A DNA stretch of 7,241 nt. Origin: Kiritimatiellia bacterium (lineage in GTDB: Bacteria; Verrucomicrobiota; Kiritimatiellia; RFP12; UBA1067). The notes under the pieces were generated by a model. It was not told the origin of the DNA, ran no database searches, and was given only the letters and a program-made list of their open reading frames with translations. Of this stretch, positions 1 through 4,892 are shown one piece after another (within the stretch, counting starts at the first letter, position 1; every line of letters starts with the position of its first letter). The position numbers were made by a program, and so were the translations under genes. The DNA is taken from the NCBI GenBank assembly GCA_017459225.1, contig JAFUDL010000052.1:1-7241 (forward strand). The letters run 5' to 3'.

Positions 1-1002
1 AGGCCGTTCCTCGGCGAGAACCCCTACGAGGGCGAGTGGCCGTACGAGGGCGCGGACTGGACGAAGCTGCGTCCGGCCTACAAGAACCTCTACCAGCAGG
101 CGCTGCGCCTCAACTGTAACCACATCAAGGAGAAGGGCTGGGCGGACAAGCTCGTGCTCTACATCTCCGACGAGCCGCACTTCTCGCGCACGAACGTGGT
201 GCTGCAGATGAAGGCGTGCTGCGCGATGATCCACGAAGTCGATCCGAAGATCCCGATCTACTCGAGCACGTGGCGGCACTGCCCCGAGTGGAACGATTCG
301 CTCGACGTGTGGGGCGTGGGCCACTACGGCTGCTTCCCCGTGGACGAGATGAAGGCGCGCGTGAAGGCGGGGAACCGGATCTGGTGGACGACGGACGGCC
401 AGATGTGCACGGACACGCCGTACTGCGCGGTGGAGCGTCTGCTGCCGCACTACGCGCGCGCGTTCGGCGCGGACGCCTACGAGTTCTGGGGCTGCACGTG
501 GCTCACCTACGATCCGTGGAAGTTCGGCTGGCACGCCTACATACGCCAGTCGGACACTCCCGGCAAGACGTACTGGGTGCGCTACCCGGCGGGCGACGGC
601 TTCCTCATCTATCCGCCGCGCGACGGAGGAGCGAAGCCCGTGTCGACCATCCGCCTCGAGGCGGCGCGCGACGGCGTGGAGGACTACAACTACCTCGTGC
701 TGCTGGAGCGCCTGGCGGCGGAGAAGGGACCGCGCGCGGCGGAGGCGGCGCGGCTCGTGGACGAGCTTCGCGCGCTCGTCGCGATCCCGAACGCGGGCGG
801 ACGCTACTCCACGCGCATCCTGCCGGAGCCAGAGAAGCTGGCGTCACTGCGCCTGCGCGCCGGCGAGCTGCTCGCGGGAAGTGACGCCCGGCCGGCGCTT
901 TCTCGCAGGTTCGGTACATCATCTCACGAACACCGTAAGTCCGCCGCGCTGGATTGTGGCCCTTGTGCCGTCTTTGGAGACGCTCACGACGCAGCCCGGT
1001 GA
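1..1002 (+). CDS. Glycoside hydrolase family 123-like (DUF4091) protein, 5'-partial
   Basis: The frame is open from the first base, so the N-terminal part lies outside the window and 333 residues are seen. The segment matches the GH123 catalytic domain (formerly DUF4091). YISDEPH (fragment residues 54-60) carries the adjacent Asp57-Glu58 pair; in GH123 beta-N-acetylgalactosaminidases such a pair supports substrate-assisted hydrolysis. A Trp-rich barrel segment follows (WWTTDG, YEFWGCTWL), then the family's C-terminal signature IRLEAARDGVEDYNYL (residues 217-232). A role in releasing amino sugars from glycans is inferred from the family; the substrate cannot be read here. Any signal peptide is off the window. 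The last 40 or so residues (after LLAGSD, about base 885) are Arg/His/Ser-rich and unlike the family, so the true end may be near 884 and the tail may be read-through of non-coding DNA. Confidence 0.85.
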   Translation, partial: RPFLGENPYEGEWPYEGADWTKLRPAYKNLYQQALRLNCNHIKEKGWADKLVLYISDEPHFSRTNVVLQMKACCAMIHEVDPKIPIYSSTWRHCPEWNDSLDVWGVGHYGCFPVDEMKARVKAGNRIWWTTDGQMCTDTPYCAVERLLPHYARAFGADAYEFWGCTWLTYDPWKFGWHAYIRQSDTPGKTYWVRYPAGDGFLIYPPRDGGAKPVSTIRLEAARDGVEDYNYLVLLERLAAEKGPRAAEAARLVDELRALVAIPNAGGRYSTRILPEPEKLASLRLRAGELLAGSDARPALSRRFGTSSHEHRKSAALDCGPCAVFGDAHDAAR

Positions 1003-1101
1003 CATCGGCCTGCGACACTTCGCGTGTGTTCAAATAAGTCTAGAACCGGCAGTTGAAAATGACATAGGCCGCAAAGAACGGGAGTAAAAGGTGATCAGTC
1101 C
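885..1101. other. Poorly coding stretch with consecutive small hairpins
   Basis: This lies between the recognisable end of the GH123 domain and the next promoter. No convincing gene is seen; the short overlapping frames have no ribosome site or family signature. Four simple stem-loops can be drawn in a row. GTTCG/CGAAC is at 909-913/927-931. CGTCT/AGACG with a TTGG loop is at 969-982. CGCAG-c-CCG/CGG-c-CTGCG with a 7-base loop is at 990-1014. ACAC/GTGT is at 1015-1018/1024-1027. The stop codon of the upstream frame (1000-1002) sits in the loop of the third. None is followed by a T-run. The stretch could be a 3' UTR, a structured RNA, or chance pairing in GC-rich DNA. Confidence 0.3.
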
Positions 1102-1130
1102 TTGTCCGGCGGTGCGCTTTTTGGTAAAAT
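1102..1130 (+). promoter_or_regulatory. Sigma-70-type promoter of the isomerase-glycosyltransferase operon
   Basis: A -35 box TTGTCC (1102-1107) is followed by a 17-base spacer and a -10 box TAAAAT (1125-1130), which carries an extended TGG just upstream (1122-1124). Transcription would start near 1137. That leaves a leader of about 23 bases with the ribosome site AGGAGA (1147-1152) seven bases before the ATG at 1160. Spacing and composition are close to the bacterial housekeeping consensus. The nine bases TGGTAAAAT recur exactly in the promoter at 3213-3241. Confidence 0.7.
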
Positions 1131-1159
1131 TGAGTCCGCTTCAATTAGGAGACGAACCG

Positions 1160-2035
1160 ATGAACACAACAAGAAGAGACTTCCTTGCAGCGGCAGGCGC
1201 GGTGTGCGCCATGCCGTATGTTGGCCTTGCCGCCTCGCCCGAAAAAAAAGTGGTGGCGGTGCAGCTTTACTCGATCGACCCATACATCCGCAAGAACGGG
1301 CTTGAGAAATCGCTTGCGGAGGTGGCGAAGATCGGCTACAAGGCCGTGGAGTTCGTTAACTACTTTGGCAAAAGCGCCGCAGAGCTGAAGAAGCTGCTGG
1401 ATGCGAACGGCCTTGTGGCGTGCGGCACGCACGTCCACAAGAACGATCTCGGCCCCCGGCGCATCAAGGCGATTTGCGAGTTCAACCTCGCCTACGGAAA
1501 CAACCTGCTTATATGCGCGGGAGCGGGCAACTTCCCGAGAAAGGGCGAGAACGTGGACGAGTTCATGAAGCGCCATGTGGAGCACTACAACGCCGCCGCC
1601 GAGAACGCGGCGAAGTACGGCTGCAAGGTGGGGCTGCACAACCATACTCCCGAGTTCGACATCAAGATGTCCGACGGCACGACGTACTGGGACTACTTCT
1701 TCACGCACACCCGCAAAGAGGTGTGCATGGAGCAGGACGTGGGCTGGACCACGTGCACAGGGCGCGATCCGTGCGAGGAGTGGCGCAAGTATCCCCACCG
1801 CTCGATCACCATGCACGCGAAGGAGGACAACGGGCGGCGCCTGCATCTTGACACGTTCAGCAGCATTCTCGGGCAGCCAGCCGTAAACGCCAAGGGCGTG
1901 GACTGGAAGAAGGTCTCCGCCGCGGCGGACGCAGACGGCGTGAAGTGGTGGATCGCGGAGTGCGAGTGCGGACGCGACTCGCTGCACGCGATCACGGAGT
2001 CGTACAAGTTCCTCCAGCGTCTTGGACGCTGCTAA
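1160..2035 (+). CDS. Tat-exported sugar phosphate isomerase/epimerase-like TIM-barrel protein
   Basis: This 291-residue protein belongs to the xylose isomerase-like/AP endonuclease 2 TIM-barrel superfamily, whose members isomerise or epimerise sugars or cleave DNA using divalent metal. The start is ATG 1160, chosen for AGGAGA seven bases upstream and because it places a Tat signal at the N-terminus: TTRRDFLAAAG (residues 3-13, twin Arg 5-6), a hydrophobic stretch to about residue 24 and cleavage near A24/A25. The barrel begins at VAVQLYS (32-38). Likely metal or active-site residues are Glu64, the HNHTPEF block (His160, His162, Glu165), Asp193 in EQDVGW, His219 in MHAKE and Glu267 or Glu269. 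Length is normal for the family. The substrate is unknown; export as a folded protein suggests work on free sugars outside the cytoplasm. The next gene starts 20 bases after the stop, so co-transcription is likely. Confidence 0.85.
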   Translation: MNTTRRDFLAAAGAVCAMPYVGLAASPEKKVVAVQLYSIDPYIRKNGLEKSLAEVAKIGYKAVEFVNYFGKSAAELKKLLDANGLVACGTHVHKNDLGPRRIKAICEFNLAYGNNLLICAGAGNFPRKGENVDEFMKRHVEHYNAAAENAAKYGCKVGLHNHTPEFDIKMSDGTTYWDYFFTHTRKEVCMEQDVGWTTCTGRDPCEEWRKYPHRSITMHAKEDNGRRLHLDTFSSILGQPAVNAKGVDWKKVSAAADADGVKWWIAECECGRDSLHAITESYKFLQRLGRC

Positions 2036-2055
2036 ACGCGGCGAGGCAGGTGCAC

Positions 2056-3135
2056 ATGGCAAAGAAAGTTCTTTTCTGGGGACGTTTCGATCCCGGCTAT
2101 TCGCGCAACCGCGTGTACGCGGCGCTCTTTCGCGAGCTGGGATGGGAGGTGGAGTACTTCTTCGTGAAGTGGTTCCCGAAGTTCGGCGACGTGGAGGCCG
2201 CAGTGCGGGGGCTGGGAAGGCGTCCCCTGCCCGACCTCGTGTGGGTGCCCGTGTGCCGCCAGCGCGACATCCTCGCCGCCTGCCGCTGGGCGCACAGGCG
2301 CGGAATAAAGGTTCTTTTCGATCCCATGATCTCCGCGTGGGACAAGAAAGTGCTTGAGCAGCGCAAGTGGAAGGCGGAGGAACCGCGCGCGAAGCGCCTG
2401 CACGAGCGCGAGACGGCGATGATGCACGCGCCCGACATGGTGACGTGGGACACCTCCTGCCATCTCGACTTCTGCGCCAGGGAGTTCGGCGTGCCGCGCG
2501 AGAAGATGCGCGTTCTGCTCACCGGCACCGACGAGACGGTATTCAAGCCACAGCCCGCCGACTCCGAACATCAAACTTCAAACTCTAAATCGTTCAAGGT
2601 GCTCTACCACGGCGCGTACCTTCCTCTCCACGGTACGGAGTACATCGTGGAGGCGGCGCGCATGACGCAGGGCGAGGGCATCGAGTGGGACTTCCTCGGC
2701 TGGGGCGCGTACAAGGCCGAGACGGAGGCCAAGGCCGCGGGCATCTCGAACATCCGCTTCCTCGACAAGGTGCCATACGTCGAGGTGCCGAAGGTCATCT
2801 GTGCCCACGACGTGGTGCTTGGCGTGTTCGGCACCACTGAGAAGGCGAGCCGCGTGATCGGCAACAAGGTGTACGAGTGCATGGCGTGCGCGCGGCCGAC
2901 GATCAACGAGTTCTGCACCGGCTATCCGCCCGAGGCGAAGAGCTGCCCCGCGATCAAGTTCGTGCCGCCAGGCGACGCGAAGGCGATTGCCGACGCAGTG
3001 CGCGCATACCGCGACGACTGGGCCCGGCGCGAAATGTACTTCGCCGAGGCGCGCGCTTTCTTCGAGAAGCATCTCTCGATGCGCGTCATAAAGGAACAAC
3101 TGCGCGCGATCGTCAAAGACGTGGTCGGTTTATGA
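2056..3135 (+). CDS. GT-B-fold glycosyltransferase (GT4-like)
   Basis: This 359-residue cytoplasmic-type protein has no signal peptide or membrane segment. The N-terminal half (1-165) begins with a beta strand and the loop WGRFDPGYSRNRVYAALFRELG (8-29), as in GT-B acceptor domains. The C-terminal half starts at FKVLYHGAYLPLHGTEYIVEAA (180-201). It ends in the donor-binding region VIGNKVYECMACARPTI (267-283), where Glu274 is a candidate nucleotide-sugar contact, followed by FVPPGD (302-307). It probably transfers a sugar from a nucleotide donor to a glycan or lipid; donor and acceptor are not readable. ATG 2056 is chosen because homology begins there and an AGG-containing site (2048-2050) lies just upstream. 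The in-frame GTG at 2050 is possible; a longer frame from 1945 would overlap the preceding gene. The linker at residues 170-179 is encoded by an unusual AT-rich repeat-like tract. Confidence 0.8.
   Translation: MAKKVLFWGRFDPGYSRNRVYAALFRELGWEVEYFFVKWFPKFGDVEAAVRGLGRRPLPDLVWVPVCRQRDILAACRWAHRRGIKVLFDPMISAWDKKVLEQRKWKAEEPRAKRLHERETAMMHAPDMVTWDTSCHLDFCAREFGVPREKMRVLLTGTDETVFKPQPADSEHQTSNSKSFKVLYHGAYLPLHGTEYIVEAARMTQGEGIEWDFLGWGAYKAETEAKAAGISNIRFLDKVPYVEVPKVICAHDVVLGVFGTTEKASRVIGNKVYECMACARPTINEFCTGYPPEAKSCPAIKFVPPGDAKAIADAVRAYRDDWARREMYFAEARAFFEKHLSMRVIKEQLRAIVKDVVGL
2566..2592 (-). repeat. Repeat-like tract embedded in the glycosyltransferase gene
   Basis: Read on the minus strand the tract is a chain of near-units GATTTAGA, GTTTGAA, GTTTGAT. 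These resemble the AGTTTCGA / AGTTTAGA / AGTTTATG units of the arrays at 3135-3198 and 4818-4865, with a base dropped to give period 7. Only 6 of the 22 bases from 2569 to 2590 are G or C, in a gene otherwise dominated by G/C third positions. On the plus strand it is read in frame as part of the residue 170-179 linker (SEHQTSNSKS). The similarity is by eye, and the tract is short. Confidence 0.45.
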
Positions 3136-3198
3136 GCTTCGGGGTTTCGAGGTTTCGAAGTTTCGGAGTTTCGAAGTTTCGGTGTTTCGGGGTTTCGA
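3135..3198 (+). repeat. Tandem array of eight 8-bp units (RGTTTCGR), upstream of the nuclease-like gene
   Basis: Eight contiguous 8-base units run without gaps: AGCTTCGG, GGTTTCGA, GGTTTCGA, AGTTTCGG, AGTTTCGA, AGTTTCGG, TGTTTCGG, GGTTTCGA. Variation is almost confined to positions 1 and 8, while the core GTTTCG is fixed in seven units. The array begins at the last base of the glycosyltransferase TGA stop and ends 14 bases before the -35 box of the next promoter. It matches the array after the next gene in unit, orientation and position relative to a stop codon. Confidence 0.9.
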
Positions 3199-3212
3199 GT
3201 CTTTGCGCGTTC

Positions 3213-3241
3213 TTGCGTGCAATCTGATGAAATGGTAAAAT
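3213..3241 (+). promoter_or_regulatory. Promoter of the nuclease-like gene, predicted to give a leaderless mRNA
   Basis: TTGCGT (3213-3218), a 17-base spacer and TAAAAT (3236-3241) with an extended TGG (3233-3235) form a promoter of the same design as 1102-1130. The distance from the last base of the -10 box to the A of the ATG at 3249 is only seven intervening bases, so transcription should begin at or next to the start codon. There is no Shine-Dalgarno-like sequence between the -10 box and the ATG. Confidence 0.65.
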
Positions 3242-3248
3242 ATTCGAC

Positions 3249-4817
3249 ATGGAAAAGGTTGCGACAGACATCTACACGTTCTCAGAGCTTCGGAACAACG
3301 GCTTTACGTACGTTGACAAGTCGGACGCTCTTTACGCCATGGCATCTGGCGAATCTGGGAAACAGTTCTTCATAGCCCGTCCGCGCCGGTTCGGCAAGTC
3401 GCTCGCCGTCTCCACGTTGAAGTCGCTCTTTCTGGGCGAGCGCGAACTCTATGCGGACCTCGCCATCGAGCCGAAGTGGGATTGGTCGAAGAGGTGGCCC
3501 GTTCTCCATCTCGACATGGGAAGCGCGCAGACTGCGACCGTTCCTGAACTCCACAGGCGCTGGCGGGCTATTCTTGCAAATGAATGCAGCCGCAACGGGA
3601 TTCCTTTCCGCGACGACGAGAATCCCTCCACTGCGTTCGAGAACGTCGTCAACGACCTTTCCGCGAAGTCGCCCGACGGGCAGATGGTCTTGCTGGTGGA
3701 CGAATATGACAAGCCTCTTCTTGGGCATATTATGAAACCGGATGTGACGGAGTTCCGCGACGCGATCAACGCATTCTACTCCGTCATAAAGACCTTGGAG
3801 TCAAAGCAGCGCTTCACGTTCATCACCGGAGTGAGCAAGTTCTCGAAGGTGTCCATATTCTCCGACCTCAACAACCTTAAGGACTGGACGATGCATCCCA
3901 AGGCGGCGACGCTCTTTGGCTACACCCACGAGGAGGTGCTGAAGTACTTTCCCGGATGCATCCACGCGCTTGGCGAGGCAAATGGGCTCTCGGACGAGGC
4001 TGCCTTTGCCAAGATCATCGAATGGTATGACGGCTACAAGTTTGAAGAAAACGCCAAGCCTGTCATCAACCCGGTGTCGCTTGGCCTTTGCTTCGACAAC
4101 GGCAAGTTCTCGGACTATTGGTCAGCAACGGCCATGCCGACATTTCTCATAGACATTCTCAAAGAGCATCCCCTGGACTTTTCGACGGTCAACGTAAGCG
4201 AGACGGCGCTCAATGCATACGAGCCGGACAAGCCCAGAATCGTCACGCTTCTATTCCAGACAGGTTACCTCACGATTAAAGATTTCTGCCAGATCGGCAC
4301 CTCACGCCGCTATGGTCTCAGATTTCCGAACCTGGAAATCGAAAACTCCTTTCTTGACAATGTCGTTGGCGCGTATGTTGGGCAGGATCCCGAAATCTCG
4401 TCAGGCTTCGGCTTCGACGCAGCCAAAGCCCTCTATTCGCATGACGTGCCTAAGTTCATCAAGGCGCTGAAATCATTATTCAGGGACATCCCATACGACA
4501 TGACCGACCGTCAGAACGAACAGATGTGGCAGACGATATGCTACGTGGTGCTGCGCTCCATCGGCGTGAACGTGAACGGCGAGGTGAAGACGAACGACGG
4601 GCGCATCGACATGGTGGTGGATCTGCCGAACGACATCTACATCGTGGAGTTCAAACTTGATCGTCCCGCTGCAGAGGCGATGGAGCAGATCAAGGGCAAG
4701 GACTACGCCGGCAAGTACGCTCTCTCCAAGAAGCGCGTCACGCTCGTGGGCATATCCTTCTCGGCCGCAAAGCGTACGATAGTCGAGGAGCTTGTCGAAG
4801 AACTTCCGCATGATTGA
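3249..4817 (+). CDS. AAA-ATPase-like / PD-(D/E)XK nuclease superfamily protein (PF09820 + PF08011, formerly DUF1703)
   Basis: This 522-residue cytoplasmic protein has the architecture of a family often present in many copies in gut bacteria, whose biological role is not established. The N-terminal AAA-ATPase-like domain shows FSELRNNGFTYVDKSDALY (11-29), a Walker A-like RPRRFGKS (44-51), a Walker B VLLVDEYDKPL (147-157, Asp151-Glu152) and the FITGVSKFSK segment (191-200). The C-terminal PD-(D/E)XK domain has GRIDMVV (Asp454) and IVEFKLD (Glu467, Lys469), so the nuclease core looks intact. Length is normal and no frameshift is seen. ATG 3249 is needed to keep the conserved N-terminus, although no ribosome site precedes it. 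The middle of the gene is poorer in G+C than its end: 27 of 60 bases at 4321-4380 against 38 of 60 at 4561-4620. It sits between two arrays of the same 8-bp repeat. DNA cleavage, defence or selfish behaviour are possibilities, not shown. Confidence 0.9.
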   Translation: MEKVATDIYTFSELRNNGFTYVDKSDALYAMASGESGKQFFIARPRRFGKSLAVSTLKSLFLGERELYADLAIEPKWDWSKRWPVLHLDMGSAQTATVPELHRRWRAILANECSRNGIPFRDDENPSTAFENVVNDLSAKSPDGQMVLLVDEYDKPLLGHIMKPDVTEFRDAINAFYSVIKTLESKQRFTFITGVSKFSKVSIFSDLNNLKDWTMHPKAATLFGYTHEEVLKYFPGCIHALGEANGLSDEAAFAKIIEWYDGYKFEENAKPVINPVSLGLCFDNGKFSDYWSATAMPTFLIDILKEHPLDFSTVNVSETALNAYEPDKPRIVTLLFQTGYLTIKDFCQIGTSRRYGLRFPNLEIENSFLDNVVGAYVGQDPEISSGFGFDAAKALYSHDVPKFIKALKSLFRDIPYDMTDRQNEQMWQTICYVVLRSIGVNVNGEVKTNDGRIDMVVDLPNDIYIVEFKLDRPAAEAMEQIKGKDYAGKYALSKKRVTLVGISFSAAKRTIVEELVEELPHD

Positions 4818-4865
4818 GGTTTCGGGGCTTCGAGGTTTCGGAGTTTCGAAGTTTAGAAGTTTATG
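4818..4865 (+). repeat. Tandem array of six 8-bp units (RGTTTCGR), downstream of the nuclease-like gene
   Basis: Six contiguous units are GGTTTCGG, GGCTTCGA, GGTTTCGG, AGTTTCGA, AGTTTAGA and AGTTTATG. The first starts on the base after the TGA stop at 4815-4817. The last two have lost the CG and grade into the AT-rich sequence before the rhamnosidase gene. Unit, phase relative to the stop codon and orientation are the same as at 3135-3198. Confidence 0.85.
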
Positions 4866-4872
4866 GTTTATT
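4844..4872 (+). promoter_or_regulatory. Candidate promoter of the rhamnosidase gene, partly inside the repeat array
   Basis: ATGGTTTATTAT at 4863-4874 agrees with ATGGTAAAATAT at the previous promoter at 9 of 12 positions. This gives a -10 box TTTATT (4867-4872) with an extended TGG; an overlapping choice is TATTAT at 4869-4874. Seventeen bases upstream is TTTCGA (4844-4849), which is part of a repeat unit and a poor -35 box. The predicted start, near 4879-4881, would fall on the ribosome site itself. The call is therefore weak, and the gene may be read from elsewhere. Confidence 0.3.
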
Positions 4873-4878
4873 ATCTTG

Positions 4879-4885
4879 AAAGGAG
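4879..4885 (+). promoter_or_regulatory. Ribosome binding site that decides the rhamnosidase start
   Basis: AAAGGAG lies one base before an in-frame ATG at 4887, which is too close, and seven bases before the next in-frame ATG at 4893, which is ideal. ATG 4893 is therefore preferred. A third ATG at 4899 is also in frame but further away. Confidence 0.7.
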
Positions 4886-4892
4886 CATGAAG

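Noticed and set aside
857..898. Perfect 8-base inverted repeat GCGCCGGC / GCCGGCGC as a terminator for the GH123 gene
   Set aside because: The loop is 26 bases and only TTTC follows the second arm, so it lacks the T-run of an intrinsic terminator. GC-only palindromes of this size are expected by chance here.
881..1087. A 68-codon plus-strand open frame between the GH123 and isomerase genes
   Set aside because: It starts at a GTG without a ribosome site, overlaps the other frame and has no family resemblance. Most of it coincides with the hairpin-rich stretch.
1145..2062. A 305-codon minus-strand open frame
   Set aside because: It is fully antisense to the isomerase-like gene, which has a Tat signal, a ribosome site and conserved residues. 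The antisense product is a low-complexity Arg/Val/Leu/Ala sequence.
3135..3198. CRISPR array
   Set aside because: The repeats are 8 bases long with no spacers between them and there are no cas genes. It is a simple tandem array.
3136..3227. Coding in the repeat array (readable as a Ser/Phe/Gly/Val-rich peptide)
   Set aside because: The peptide arises only because an 8-base unit without stops is read in rotating frames. There is no ribosome site, and the frame runs out of phase through the 3' end of the glycosyltransferase gene.
3135..4865. A classical insertion sequence or transposon
   Set aside because: No transposase or integrase, no terminal inverted repeats and no target-site duplication are visible. 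The flanking repeats are direct short tandem arrays.
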